64,000 nucleotides of DNA from an uncultured Marinifilum sp. (GTDB taxonomy: Bacteria > Bacteroidota > Bacteroidia > Bacteroidales > Marinifilaceae): contig NZ_OY781918.1 in the NCBI RefSeq assembly GCF_963677195.1, positions 4,452,923 through 4,516,922 on the forward strand. The letters run 5' to 3'. Shown here piece by piece: positions 41,586-51,677 of the stretch; the stretch's first letter is position 1; the number at the start of each line of letters is the position of its first letter. A program made the translations under genes and the position numbers. The notes beneath the pieces were generated by a model that was given only the letters and a program-made list of their open reading frames with translations, had not been told where the DNA came from and did no database searches.

Positions 41586-42842
41586 TTACTGTAGCCTTTG
41601 TCCTCTCAAAATTACAGCATCAATCAGGTTGCTACCATAAGCATAAGGCATAAACTCGATAGATGGAATTTCTTTGGTGATAAAAATATTGGCAATTTTT
41701 CCTTTGGCAATACTTCCTAATTCTTCCTGAACACCCATAGCATAGGCCGAATTAATAGTTGTAGCATTAATCGCCTCTTGTGGTAGCATTTTATAGTTAA
41801 TGCAAGCCAAAGACATCACGAATTTCATATTTCCCGAAGGTGAAGATCCTGGATTAAAATCCGAAGCCAAGGCAACAGGTAATCCTGCATTCATCATATC
41901 GCGAACAGGGGAACATACCATATTCAAAAAGAAAGCCGCTCCCGGCAATACAGTTGGCATAGTTTCAGAACCCTGCAAACTTTTAATTTCTTCATCACCC
42001 ACAAATTCAAGGTGATCTACCGATAAGGCATTGTATTTCACTCCTACCTGAATACCTCCGGAATAATCCAACTCATTGGCATGAATTTTAGGTCTCATTC
42101 CGTATTTCATTCCAGCATTTAAAATTCTATCCGTTTCTTCTACGGTAAAAAAACCTTTATCACAAAACACATCAATATAGTCGGCCAATTCTTCTGCGGC
42201 AATCACCGGAATCATTTCGTTAATGATTAAATCAACATATTCCGATTGGCGCCCTTTATATTCAGATGGAACTGCATGAGCTCCCAAAAAGCTAGCCTTA
42301 ATTGTTAGTGGAGTTGTTTCCTTAATTCGCTTAATTACACGAAGCATTTTCAGTTCATCCTCAAGGGTTAATCCATATCCGCTTTTAATTTCAACAGCAC
42401 CAGTTCCTAAGCTAATAATTTCATGAACACGCTCCATTGCCGACAGATACAATTCTTCTTCACTAGCTTCATGCATACGTTTTGCCGAATTTAAAATTCC
42501 ACCTCCACGCTTGGCAATTTCTTCGTACGAGAGACCTTTAATTTTATCGGTATATTCTATTTCGCGACTTCCGGCATATACCAAATGGGTGTGCGAATCA
42601 CAAAACGAAGGAAATACCATTCGACCTGTAGCATCAATTTCTTCTACCTGATCAAATCCTTCCAGTTCATCGTAATTTGGCATCTCTTCCATTTTTCCGA
42701 AGTCGGCTATTTTTTCGTCTTCAATTAGCAAATATGCATTATTAATGCAATTTAAATTTGCCATATCGGTTCCTGCCACCCACTTTCGTGGATTTTCTTC
42801 TACCTGAACCAATGTTTTTATATTGCTTATTAGCATCTTCAT
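41586..42842 (-). CDS. hutI: Imidazolonepropionase
   Basis: Amidohydrolase that opens imidazolone propionate to formiminoglutamate, the step before FtcD. The metal site shows in FCDSHTHLVYAG. VEIKSGYGLTLEDELKMLRVIKRI, GAHAVPSEYKG, HANELDYSGG and ALASDFNPGSSPSGNM are imidazolonepropionase signatures. The ATG at 42842 is chosen over an in-frame TTG at 42866. It is followed by ftcD on the same strand; urocanase and histidase are not in this window. Confidence 0.95.
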   Translation of the reverse strand: MKMLISNIKTLVQVEENPRKWVAGTDMANLNCINNAYLLIEDEKIADFGKMEEMPNYDELEGFDQVEEIDATGRMVFPSFCDSHTHLVYAGSREIEYTDKIKGLSYEEIAKRGGGILNSAKRMHEASEEELYLSAMERVHEIISLGTGAVEIKSGYGLTLEDELKMLRVIKRIKETTPLTIKASFLGAHAVPSEYKGRQSEYVDLIINEMIPVIAAEELADYIDVFCDKGFFTVEETDRILNAGMKYGMRPKIHANELDYSGGIQVGVKYNALSVDHLEFVGDEEIKSLQGSETMPTVLPGAAFFLNMVCSPVRDMMNAGLPVALASDFNPGSSPSGNMKFVMSLACINYKMLPQEAINATTINSAYAMGVQEELGSIAKGKIANIFITKEIPSIEFMPYAYGSNLIDAVILRGQRLQ

Positions 42843-43164
42843 ATTACAACAATTTAAAATTATCAATGTTAATATGAAAAGTTAAGTGTAATACTGAATA
42901 ACAAGAGCTAAAACAAACAATACTAAATTATTGATTTTTAGGCTCAAAACTCATTCTTACACTTACAAATTCACACATTTACTTTATAATGCAAATATTA
43001 AGGAAAATTGGTCAAATTGCAAACCTTTTCGAACTGCAGTTTAAATTTATTTTCGAATGTATTTTCTATACATATTTTTCTAATTTTACGCCTTAATTCG
43101 TAAAGTATGCATGCGCATTTTCAGATCGAATTAGGCACTATTAATAATCTGTAATCGATTTATC
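42843..43164. other. Divergent intergenic region hutI / YfcC carrier
   Basis: 322 AT-rich bases between the start codons of hutI (minus) and the YfcC-type carrier (plus). I found no full TTTG/TAnnTTTG promoter on either strand and no strong hairpin. A shared control region for both genes is plausible from layout only. Confidence 0.4.
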
Positions 43165-44760
43165 ATGTTTAAGAAAATACCACACACTTATGTTATTGTT
43201 TTTGCAATAGTCGTGCTATCTGCACTCTTAACCTGGATTATTCCGGGAGGAGAATTCGACAGAACCATTGTAAATGTTAATGGAACCGATAGAGAAGTTA
43301 TCGTTCAGGATTCCTATCATCAAATCGAAAGTCAGGGACAAAGCTGGGAGATTTTCTCTTCTTTTTTCAAAGGATTTGTCGATAAGGCCGATATTATCAT
43401 GTTTATTTTGGTTATTGGTGGTGCTTTTTGGATTATGAATGCCAGCAAATCGATTGATGTTGGTATTTATTCCTTCCTAAAATTCACACAAAAACTCGAA
43501 AAAAATAAAGCTATTCGTAAAATTGGTGTCAATAACATTATTCTAACTTTAATAATGCTGGTGTTTAGTGCCTTTGGAGCCACTTTTGGAATGAGCGAAG
43601 AAACCATTGCTTTTACCATTATATTTGTACCTATGGCAATAAAAATGGGCTACGATTCTATTGTAGGAGTAGCCATTTGTTTTGTTGCTGCAGGTTTAGG
43701 ATTTGCCGGAGCTCTTTTAAACCCTTTTACCATTGGTATTGCTCAGGGGTTATCAAATTTACCTCTTTTTTCGGGCATAGAATATCGCTTATTTTGCTGG
43801 CTTGTAATTAATTTTATCGGCTTTGCATTTATTTTAAGATATGCTGCTAAAGTTCGCAAAAACCCAAAATCTTCTTTAGTTTACACCGACGATGATTACT
43901 GGAGAAAGCATCATGATACCGATATGGAAGCAATAGAATTTTATACGCCAAAATCGGCTTGGCTAACCTATTTTATTCTGTTGGTGAGTATGATCGTATT
44001 TTCTTTTTACTATCCGCAAAGCACATTAAAAATTGGTAATTCGGAAACAACAACTTATGTTTTGCCTATAATAACAGCTTTATTTGCATTAATGGGCTTC
44101 TTTTCCCTGCGTAAATCTGTTCACTTCTTTATTCTAAACTTATTATTATTCACAATTATTTACCTAATTGTAGGTGTAATGGGATATGGTTGGTATATCA
44201 TGGAAATTGCTACCCTGTTTTTTGCTATGGGTATTTTCTCGGGAATTGCATTTAGTAATACAGCCAATGAAATTACTCACTTATTTCTCGACGGAGCTAG
44301 AGACATTCTATCTGCTGCTATGATTGTTGGGCTAGCGGGAGGAATTCTAATTGTTCTTCAAGAAGGAAATGTGATTGATTCGATTCTTTATTATATCTCA
44401 CAATCGATGAACGATTTTGGTAAAATGGCGTCGGTTTCTATCATGTATCTTATTCAAAATATAATTAATATCATTATACCTTCGGGATCGGCAAAAGCTG
44501 CTCTCACAATGCCAATGATGTCGCAATTTTCCGATTTAATAGGTGTATCGAGACAAGCTACAGTAATGGCTTTTCAGTTTGGAGATGGATTTACAAATAT
44601 GATTACACCAACATCAGGCGTATTAATTGGAGTACTTGGTGTTGCAAAAATACCTTACGAAAAATGGGTGAAATGGATTGGTGGTTTTATGGTAATATTA
44701 TTATTATTAGGCTTACTACTACTAATTCCAACTGTAAGTATGGAATTAAACGGATTTTAA
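43165..44760 (+). CDS. YfcC-family basic amino acid/C4-dicarboxylate carrier-like permease
   Basis: A 531-residue membrane protein with about 12-14 helices. The N-terminal KIPHTYVIVFAIVVLSALLTWIIPGGEF, GATFGMSEETIAF, LLNPFTIGIAQGLSNLPLFSG and NIIIPSGSAKAALTMPMMSQFSDLIGVSRQ blocks are typical of the YfcC/DcuC-like family (DUF1504-type AbgT/CitM relatives). The substrate is not established. It is divergent from hutI, so histidine or a breakdown product is a guess. No other transport gene is adjacent. Confidence 0.88.
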   Translation: MFKKIPHTYVIVFAIVVLSALLTWIIPGGEFDRTIVNVNGTDREVIVQDSYHQIESQGQSWEIFSSFFKGFVDKADIIMFILVIGGAFWIMNASKSIDVGIYSFLKFTQKLEKNKAIRKIGVNNIILTLIMLVFSAFGATFGMSEETIAFTIIFVPMAIKMGYDSIVGVAICFVAAGLGFAGALLNPFTIGIAQGLSNLPLFSGIEYRLFCWLVINFIGFAFILRYAAKVRKNPKSSLVYTDDDYWRKHHDTDMEAIEFYTPKSAWLTYFILLVSMIVFSFYYPQSTLKIGNSETTTYVLPIITALFALMGFFSLRKSVHFFILNLLLFTIIYLIVGVMGYGWYIMEIATLFFAMGIFSGIAFSNTANEITHLFLDGARDILSAAMIVGLAGGILIVLQEGNVIDSILYYISQSMNDFGKMASVSIMYLIQNIINIIIPSGSAKAALTMPMMSQFSDLIGVSRQATVMAFQFGDGFTNMITPTSGVLIGVLGVAKIPYEKWVKWIGGFMVILLLLGLLLLIPTVSMELNGF

Positions 44761-45036
44761 TCAAAAAAATAATTCAACTACATCTTAATATCTCATAAAA
44801 TAAGTTTATAAATTAAACTTTAATCTAAAAATTTTATAATCAACAATATATACAAAAATTCACTTAACACCCTTATTTAAAATCAATAAAGCACCAAAAA
44901 TAAGTATCTTTAAAATTATATATTTATTGTACTATAAATTAAAAGTTAATTTTGATACTACTATTTAGAATAATTCCAAATAATTAAATATCTTTGTTAC
45001 GTTAACTTAAAATCAAGAATAAAAAACAAACCAATT

Positions 45037-45855
45037 ATGGAATTTGAATTTTCTACTGTAGCTATAGCATTTGGAATGACTCTATTTGCAGGACTTGCCA
45101 CTGGAATAGGTAGTGCTATTGCTTTTTTTGCCAAACGTACCAATACTAAATTTTTAGCATTATCTCTGGGATTTTCGGCTGGCGTAATGATTTATGTATC
45201 ACTTGTAGAGATATTTCAAAAGGCTAAAGATGCTCTCATTATAGATCATGGAAAAACAGCTGGCACATGGTATACCGTACTTTCATTTTTTGGAGGAATT
45301 TTATTTATTGCAATCATCGATAAATTAATTCCATCATTCGAGAATCCACATGAGGTAAAGAAAATTGAAGATCTCGACGAAGCAAAACTAAAAAACAAAA
45401 AACTAATGAGAATGGGAATGTTCTCGGCTCTGGCAATTGCAATTCACAATTTTCCGGAAGGTTTAGCAACATTTGCTGCTGCCTTAGCCGATCCAACAAT
45501 AGCAATTCCTATTGCAGTAGCCATAGCTATTCACAATATTCCTGAAGGAATTGCCGTTTCCGTTCCTATTTATTATGCTACAGGCAGTAAAAAGAAAGCA
45601 TTCCTATTATCTTTCTCATCGGGATTAGCAGAACCTGTTGGAGCTTTAATCGGATTTATTCTTATTTATACAGTATTAGGTATAAACAATACAATTTTTG
45701 GTGTTTTATTTGGAGCCGTTGCCGGAATTATGGTTTTTATATCCTTAGATGAATTATTACCAACAGCAGAAGAATATGGAGAACATCATATTGCAATTTA
45801 TGGATTGATTGCCGGAATGGCAGTTATGGCAGTTAGCTTATTGTTGTTCCTGTAA
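45037..45855 (+). CDS. zupT: ZupT-like ZIP-family metal transporter
   Basis: A ZIP transporter of 272 residues with eight helices that takes up Zn2+ and other divalent metals. The two metal-site helices carry HNFPEGLATFAAAL and HNIPEGIAVSVPIYYA, the ZupT signatures. The central loop (about residues 103-125) is charged. A TATCTTTG -7 element lies at 44989-44996, without a clear -33 box. It is a single gene. Confidence 0.93.
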   Translation: MEFEFSTVAIAFGMTLFAGLATGIGSAIAFFAKRTNTKFLALSLGFSAGVMIYVSLVEIFQKAKDALIIDHGKTAGTWYTVLSFFGGILFIAIIDKLIPSFENPHEVKKIEDLDEAKLKNKKLMRMGMFSALAIAIHNFPEGLATFAAALADPTIAIPIAVAIAIHNIPEGIAVSVPIYYATGSKKKAFLLSFSSGLAEPVGALIGFILIYTVLGINNTIFGVLFGAVAGIMVFISLDELLPTAEEYGEHHIAIYGLIAGMAVMAVSLLLFL

Positions 45856-45928
45856 ATTCAAAACTAACAGGATCTCAAATCCTTTACTCTATATGCCCTG
45901 ATTTGTAATCAGGGCTAGCTTATGCTTT

Positions 45929-46588
45929 CTATTTTATCTTTGCTTGCTTCTTTTCTTCCCGCTGATAAAGCCTACAATAACTTTTCAAACCACAAGGCTT
46001 ACATTTTGGTTTTCGAGCCAAACAAACATATCTACCATGTAAAATCAACCAATGATGAGCAGTAGCTATCAATTCTTCGGGAATGTACTTTACCAGTTCC
46101 TTTTCTGTCTCCAAAGGAGTTTTTGAGTTTGTTGTTAAACCCAATCGCTCCGACACACGGAAAACATGAGTATCTACAGCCATTGCAGGTTTATCGTAAA
46201 CAACCGAGGCAATTACATTCGCTGTTTTTCTACCTACACCTGGCAATTTTTGTAATTCTTTAATATCGTCGGGAACAATTTCTTTAAAATCTTCGACCAG
46301 CATTTTTGCCATTCCCAATAAATGTTTTGCCTTGTTATTAGGATAAGAACAAGAACGTATATAATCAAATATATTTTCCTGAGTAGCATGTGACAAATCG
46401 AAAGCTGTAGGATATTTTTCGAATAATGGCGGAGTAATTTGATTTACTCTTTTATCGGTACACTGAGCCGACAAAATTACCGCAACCAATAACTCATAAG
46501 GATTTGTATACTCTAATTCTGTTTCGGCAATAGGCATATTTTTCTGAAACCAGGATATAATTTTTTCGAATCTTTCTTTTTTACGCAT
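45929..46588 (-). CDS. nth: Endonuclease III (DNA glycosylase/AP lyase)
   Basis: Removes oxidised pyrimidines from DNA. The HhH-GPD motif is LPGVGRKTANVIASVVYDKPAMAVDTHVFRV, containing the catalytic Lys and Asp, and the [4Fe-4S] cluster cysteines appear in CLARKPKCKPCGLKSYC. Starting at the ATG at 46588 gives 219 residues, close to E. coli Nth (211). Upstream extension to 46753 is AT-rich, would overlap the divergent ABC-F gene's promoter and adds no family sequence, so it is rejected. Confidence 0.95.
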   Translation of the reverse strand: MRKKERFEKIISWFQKNMPIAETELEYTNPYELLVAVILSAQCTDKRVNQITPPLFEKYPTAFDLSHATQENIFDYIRSCSYPNNKAKHLLGMAKMLVEDFKEIVPDDIKELQKLPGVGRKTANVIASVVYDKPAMAVDTHVFRVSERLGLTTNSKTPLETEKELVKYIPEELIATAHHWLILHGRYVCLARKPKCKPCGLKSYCRLYQREEKKQAKIK

Positions 46589-46708
46589 ATTCTTCTTTAT
46601 TAAAACTGAAGGGTAACGAAAATACGAAACTCTCTTTAATAATTCACTTTTAAACAAAGAAATCGGTACAGAAATTAGACGTAATTGTAATTGCTTGAGA
46701 CTTATTTG

Positions 46709-46716
46709 TAAATTTG
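46709..46716 (+). promoter_or_regulatory. Candidate -7 promoter element of the ABC-F gene
   Basis: TAAATTTG matches TAnnTTTG and predicts a start near 46723, about 20 nt before the ATG at 46744. The -33 box is poor (ATTG at 46684-46687, a 21-bp spacer). Confidence 0.45.
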
Positions 46717-46743
46717 CATTCTCATAAACAAGAATTGAAGCAA

Positions 46744-48615
46744 ATGATATCATATTTACAGGTTGAAAACCTTAGCAAAAATTACGGAGATCTAACATTA
46801 TTTGAAGGAATTCACTTTGGCGTTGGGCAAGGACAAAAAATAGCTTTAATTGCAAAAAATGGAACAGGAAAAACTTCCCTTTTAAATATTATTGCAGGAC
46901 TAGACTCTCAAGATGAAGGTGATATTACATTCCGTAATGATATCAAAATAGCATACCTACAACAAAATCCCGATTTAAATAATAGCAATACCATACTAAA
47001 CGAAGTATTTAATTCAGATGATCCTGTGCTTTCTGTCATCAGAGATTACGAAAGAGTAATTGATGAAAATGATGAAGAAAATATGGCAGAGGTCCTAGAA
47101 AAAATGGATCAATATAAGGCTTGGGATTATGAAAATAAGGTGAAACAGATTCTTTCAAAATTAAAAATTACAAAATTAGAACAGCTTATTGGCGAACTTT
47201 CGGGAGGACAAAAAAAGAGAATTGGCCTGGCAAAAGTATTAATAACTGATCCTGATTTTTTAATTCTTGATGAGCCCACTAACCATCTGGATCTTGAAAT
47301 GATTGAATGGCTGGAGGAATATCTTAACAAATCGAAGGGTACTTTGTTAATGGTAACTCACGATCGTTATTTTTTAGATCGTGTTTGCAACGAAATAATC
47401 GAGATGGATGCTAATTCGATATATACCTACAAGGGAAATTATTCCTATTATCTTGAAAAAAGAGCAGAGCGTATAGAAAACACAAATGCCGAAGTAGGAA
47501 AAGCTCAAAAACTGCTAAAAACAGAGCAGGAATGGATGCGAAGAATGCCTCAAGCTCGTGGAACAAAGGCTAAATACAGAATTGATGCTTTTTACGATTT
47601 AAAAAAGAAAGCTGCTGCCGGATTTAGAGAAGACAGTATGGAACTAGATATTAAATCGGCCCGACTGGGTAAAAAAATTCTGGAACTAGAAGGTTTATAC
47701 AAAAACTATGGAGACCTGAAGATTCTTGAAGACTTTAGTTATAAATTTCAGCGAGGAGAAAAAATTGGTATTGTTGGTAAGAATGGAACCGGGAAATCGA
47801 CCTTTTTAAATATTATTACCAGAAATATTGAAGCTGATTCGGGTAAAATAGAAATTGGCGAAACCGTTGTTTACGGATATTATAAACAAGACGGAATTAC
47901 AATTAACGAAAACGATAGGATTATTGATGTTATTAAGGAAATTGCAGAATCTATCGATCTGGGAAATGGGAAAGTTATGTCGGCATCTCAGTTTTTAGAG
48001 TACTTCCTTTTCCCTCCTAAAACACAATATAACTACGTATCGAAACTTAGTGGCGGTGAAAAACGTCGTTTGTATTTGATGACAGTTTTAATGAAAAATC
48101 CGAATTTCCTTATTTTAGATGAGCCAACCAACGATTTGGATATTATGACCCTAAATATTTTAGAAGAATATCTGATGAACTTTAAGGGCTGTTTAATTAT
48201 TGTTTCGCACGACAGATATTTTATGGATAAAGTTGTTGACCAGATGTTCGTATTCGAGGGAAAGGGAAAAATTAGAAATTTTCCTGGCAATTACACCATT
48301 TATCGCGATACAATTGATGAAGAAGAGAAAGAGCAAAAAAAATTAGAAAAACCTATTAAAGCAAAAAAAGAAAAACCTAAATCACAATCAAGCAATGCAG
48401 CAAAAAAACTTAGTTTTAAAGAAAGAAAAGAATTTGAACAATTAGAACTAGATTTAGAAAGCCTTACTAAGGAAAAAGAAGAGCTGGAAACAGCTATGAG
48501 CTCAGGAACACTTTCGAACGAAGATTTATTACAAAAAGCAGGTAGAATTGAAGACGTTATCAATTTAATTGATGAAAAAGAATTTCGCTGGCTAGAGCTA
48601 AGCGAAAGAGCTTAA
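46744..48615 (+). CDS. ABC-F family ATPase (Uup-like)
   Basis: Two ABC domains in one chain without membrane helices. The first has Walker A AKNGTGKTSL, signature LSGGQKKRIGLAKVL and LILDEPTNHLD; the second has VGKNGTGKSTFL, LSGGEKRRLYLM and LILDEPTNDLD. The linker between them carries the charged, coiled-coil-like MRRMPQARGTKAKYRIDAFYDLKKKA region, and a Lys/Glu-rich C-terminal helix (about residues 525-620) resembles the Uup DNA-binding domain. ABC-F proteins act on ribosomes or nucleic acids. The ATG at 46744 is preferred; a TTG at 46714 lies inside the promoter. Confidence 0.92.
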   Translation: MISYLQVENLSKNYGDLTLFEGIHFGVGQGQKIALIAKNGTGKTSLLNIIAGLDSQDEGDITFRNDIKIAYLQQNPDLNNSNTILNEVFNSDDPVLSVIRDYERVIDENDEENMAEVLEKMDQYKAWDYENKVKQILSKLKITKLEQLIGELSGGQKKRIGLAKVLITDPDFLILDEPTNHLDLEMIEWLEEYLNKSKGTLLMVTHDRYFLDRVCNEIIEMDANSIYTYKGNYSYYLEKRAERIENTNAEVGKAQKLLKTEQEWMRRMPQARGTKAKYRIDAFYDLKKKAAAGFREDSMELDIKSARLGKKILELEGLYKNYGDLKILEDFSYKFQRGEKIGIVGKNGTGKSTFLNIITRNIEADSGKIEIGETVVYGYYKQDGITINENDRIIDVIKEIAESIDLGNGKVMSASQFLEYFLFPPKTQYNYVSKLSGGEKRRLYLMTVLMKNPNFLILDEPTNDLDIMTLNILEEYLMNFKGCLIIVSHDRYFMDKVVDQMFVFEGKGKIRNFPGNYTIYRDTIDEEEKEQKKLEKPIKAKKEKPKSQSSNAAKKLSFKERKEFEQLELDLESLTKEKEELETAMSSGTLSNEDLLQKAGRIEDVINLIDEKEFRWLELSERA

Positions 48616-48697
48616 ACATTAACTTTTGTTAAACATTACCTATTTTTTTTGAGAATCATAATAAAAATTAGAGCTTTGTGCTTTAAGAAAAGAATGC

Positions 48698-50038
48698 ATG
48701 AAAGATTTTACATCAGGAAACGTAAGTAAACTTATTTTTAACTTTACCCTACCCATGTTATTGGGCAATGTATTTCAACAACTTTATAATGTTGTTGACA
48801 GTATTATTGTGGGTAAAGTTTTAGGCAAAGAGGCACTTGCATCGGTAGGAGCTTCGTTTCCTATTATTTTTACATTAATAGCATTACTAATTGGCATTGG
48901 ATCGGGGTTCTCAATTGTAATTTCTCAGTATTACGGGGCAAAAAATATTAATAATGTTAAACGTGCTATCGACACCATGTATATTTTTCTATTGGTGGCC
49001 GGATTAGTATCTAGTATTTTTGGCATTTATTTTAGCGAAGAACTTTTCGTACTATTGCAACTACCAAACGAATTAATTCCTCAAGCTACCAGCTACTTAA
49101 ATGTATATATGGCAGGAATGGTTCTTTTTTTTGGATTTAGTGGAACCAGCTCTGTTCTTCGTGGACTCGGCGACTCAAAAACTCCTCTTTACTTTCTTAT
49201 TTTAGCCTCACTTTTTAATATTGCATTCGATATATTGTTTGTTATGGTTTTTAAATGGGGAATTGCCGGCGCAGCTTGGGCCACCGTTATTGCTCAGGGA
49301 GGTGCTTTTATAAGCGGAATAATTTACTTAAACAGAACTCATAAAATCATAAAATTCTCTCTTTTTAAATTGGTATTTGATAAAGAGTTATTTATTAAAA
49401 GTTTAAAAATAGGATTACCATCGGGTATTCAGCATACTTTTGTAGCCTTGGGTATGATGGCACTTTTAGGAATCGTAAACACATTTGGTACCGATGTAAT
49501 TGCTGCATATACTGCAGCAGGCAGAATAGATTCTTTGGCCATGATGCCTGCAATGAATTTTTCGCAAGCAGTAGCTGCCTTTGTTGGTCAGAATTTAGGT
49601 GCCAACAAAATAGAAAGAGTAAGAAAAGGATTTAAAGCAACCTTTCTAATGTCGAACTTTTTCTGCATACTCATGACTGCAATTATTATTATATTCGGGA
49701 GTCAGTTTATGAAATTATTTACCACAGACACTAATGTTATTGCAATTGGAGAAAAATATCTGATTATTGTAAGTTCGTTTTATCTTTTATTCTCTACAAT
49801 GTTTACAACAAATGGAGTTTTACGAGGAGCTGGCGACACCTTAATTCCAATGTTTATTACCTTATTTTCCCTTTGGGTAGTCCGTATTCCTGTATCTTAT
49901 ATCCTATCTTCGAAAATAGGAGAAACAGGTATTTGGTGGTCTATTCCTATTGGATGGTCGATGGGAACAATTTTCTCTTATTTGTACTATAAAACCGGAA
50001 AATGGAAAACTAAATCGGTGATTTCACATACAGCCTAA
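48698..50038 (+). CDS. MATE-family multidrug efflux transporter
   Basis: Twelve-helix cation-coupled exporter of 446 residues. The two half-repeats begin GNVSKLIFNFTLPMLLGNVFQQLYNVVDSIIVGK and FIKSLKIGLPSGIQHTF, and the family motifs GLGDSKTPLYFLILASLFNIAFD and LRGAGDTLIPMFITLFSLWVVRIPVSY are clear. The substrate range is unknown. The gene lies 82 bp after the ABC-F gene on the same strand and 113 bp before yicC, which has its own promoter. Confidence 0.93.
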   Translation: MKDFTSGNVSKLIFNFTLPMLLGNVFQQLYNVVDSIIVGKVLGKEALASVGASFPIIFTLIALLIGIGSGFSIVISQYYGAKNINNVKRAIDTMYIFLLVAGLVSSIFGIYFSEELFVLLQLPNELIPQATSYLNVYMAGMVLFFGFSGTSSVLRGLGDSKTPLYFLILASLFNIAFDILFVMVFKWGIAGAAWATVIAQGGAFISGIIYLNRTHKIIKFSLFKLVFDKELFIKSLKIGLPSGIQHTFVALGMMALLGIVNTFGTDVIAAYTAAGRIDSLAMMPAMNFSQAVAAFVGQNLGANKIERVRKGFKATFLMSNFFCILMTAIIIIFGSQFMKLFTTDTNVIAIGEKYLIIVSSFYLLFSTMFTTNGVLRGAGDTLIPMFITLFSLWVVRIPVSYILSSKIGETGIWWSIPIGWSMGTIFSYLYYKTGKWKTKSVISHTA

Positions 50039-50100
50039 TTTACAAATCAGATGTAAGTCTCAAAAAAGTAAAATTGAATCAACAGGCATTGGACTAAATA

Positions 50101-50131
50101 TTTGTAAATCCACTTCAATCTCTTACCTTTG
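50101..50131 (+). promoter_or_regulatory. Promoter of yicC-gmk-nadD
   Basis: TTTG at 50101-50104, a 19-bp spacer and TACCTTTG at 50124-50131 match the Bacteroidota consensus. The expected start is near 50138, about 14 nt before the yicC ATG at 50152. Confidence 0.75.
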
Positions 50132-50151
50132 CGGAAATAAATTTCTCGAAT

Positions 50152-51030
50152 ATGTTAATATCGATGACAGGCTTTGGTAAAGCCACTCTCGAATTGGAAA
50201 ACAAAAAGGTTTCCATCGAAATAAAATCCCTAAACAGCAAACAGCTGGACATTAATACTCGAATTCCTAATCTTTACAAAGAGAAAGATTTAATTCTGAG
50301 AAATGAAATCAAAAATAAACTTGAAAGAGGTAAGGTTGAGCTCTCAATTTTTATTGAAAGTGTTGGAACTGATAAGGAGACAAAAATTAACAAACCTATT
50401 GTTGAAGCCTACTACAATCAACTTTCAGATTTATCTGCAGAGCTAGGGATTCCAATGGAACAGGAACCAATTCTTCAAACAATAGTTAGACTTCCTGATG
50501 CTCTTAAAACAGAACATCAAGAGCTAGATGAAGAAGAATGGAATAATATTTTTAATGGATTTAAATCGGCAGTTAAAGATTTAAATGCATTTAGAAAACA
50601 GGAAGGCGATGCACTAGAAGAAGATATTTTTGCTCGTATTGGTAATATTGAAAAGCTATTGCAAGAGGTTCCTCAATTCGAATCGGAAAGAATAGAAACC
50701 GTTAAAACAAGAATAAATGATAATCTGAACGATTTTGTTGAAAAGCAAAATGTTGATAAAAACAGATTTGAACAAGAAATTATTTATTATCTTGAAAAGC
50801 TGGACATTACAGAAGAAAAAGTTCGATTAGCTAATCACTGTAAATATTTTATCGAAACTGCCAGTAATGGACATTCGATTGGTAAAAAGCTTGGTTTTAT
50901 TGCTCAGGAAATTGGTCGTGAGATTAACACTCTTGGATCGAAAGCTAATAACTCCAGTATCCAGAAAATTGTAATTCAGATGAAAGATGAATTAGAAAAA
51001 ATAAAAGAACAACTACTTAACGTATTGTAA
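50152..51030 (+). CDS. yicC: YicC/YloC-family endoribonuclease
   Basis: The N-terminal SMTGFGKATLELENKKVSIEIKSLNSKQLDINTRIP and the C-terminal GREINTLGSKANNSSIQKIVIQMKDELEKIKEQLLNV are the two Pfam-defining blocks of the YicC family. The E. coli and Bacillus members cut RNA and affect sRNA stability; here the activity is inferred. The gene is upstream of gmk, a widely conserved order. Length (292 residues) is normal. Confidence 0.93.
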   Translation: MLISMTGFGKATLELENKKVSIEIKSLNSKQLDINTRIPNLYKEKDLILRNEIKNKLERGKVELSIFIESVGTDKETKINKPIVEAYYNQLSDLSAELGIPMEQEPILQTIVRLPDALKTEHQELDEEEWNNIFNGFKSAVKDLNAFRKQEGDALEEDIFARIGNIEKLLQEVPQFESERIETVKTRINDNLNDFVEKQNVDKNRFEQEIIYYLEKLDITEEKVRLANHCKYFIETASNGHSIGKKLGFIAQEIGREINTLGSKANNSSIQKIVIQMKDELEKIKEQLLNVL

Positions 51031-51109
51031 AAATATATTTTATTTCTTTTAAGCGTAGAGCCACAAACTCTGCGCTTTTTTATAATTTTAATATTACAAA
51101 CAACTAAAT

Positions 51110-51676
51110 ATGTCCGGGAAACTATTCATATTTTCAGCTCCAAGCGGATCGGGAAAAACAACAATTGTTCGTCATTTATTACAACAAAATTTAAATTTAG
51201 AATTCTCAATATCGGCTACAAGCCGAGAGAAAAGAGGTAGCGAAATAGATGGCAAAGATTATTACTTTTTAAGTGCAGAAGACTTTAAGCAAAAAATTGC
51301 CAAGGATGAATTTCTAGAATGGGAAGAAGTATACGAAGGTTGTTTTTACGGAACATTAAAAAGTGAAGTGGAACGAATTCGTAACAAAGGCAATAATGTT
51401 ATTTTCGATGTTGATGTTGTTGGAGGAATCAATATAAAAAAATACTATAAAAACGATGCACTTGCTGTTTTTGTTCAGCCTCCTTCGATAAAAGAACTGG
51501 AAAACCGATTAAGAAACAGAAATACCGATAGCGAGGAAGTTATTGCAAAAAGAGTTAAAAAATTTGCTTTCGAGTTAGATTTTGCCCCTCAGTTTGATAA
51601 AGTTATAATTAATGACAAACTTGAAGATGCACTAAAAGAAGCAGAGTTTACTTTAAAAAACTTTATAAATCAATAA
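51110..51676 (+). CDS. gmk: Guanylate kinase
   Basis: Phosphorylates GMP to GDP. The P-loop is APSGSGKTTIVRHLL; the GMP-binding region ISATSREKRGSEIDGKDYYFLS and EWEEVYEGCFYGTL follow, as does the family block VIFDVDVVGGINIKKYYK. At 188 residues it is a standard single-domain enzyme. It sits between yicC and nadD, with nadD starting 1 bp after its stop. Confidence 0.96.
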   Translation: MSGKLFIFSAPSGSGKTTIVRHLLQQNLNLEFSISATSREKRGSEIDGKDYYFLSAEDFKQKIAKDEFLEWEEVYEGCFYGTLKSEVERIRNKGNNVIFDVDVVGGINIKKYYKNDALAVFVQPPSIKELENRLRNRNTDSEEVIAKRVKKFAFELDFAPQFDKVIINDKLEDALKEAEFTLKNFINQ

Positions 51677-51677
51677 A

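Noticed and set aside
46589..46753. N-terminal extension of endonuclease III
   Set aside because: Would overlap the divergent promoter and lacks homology to the family.
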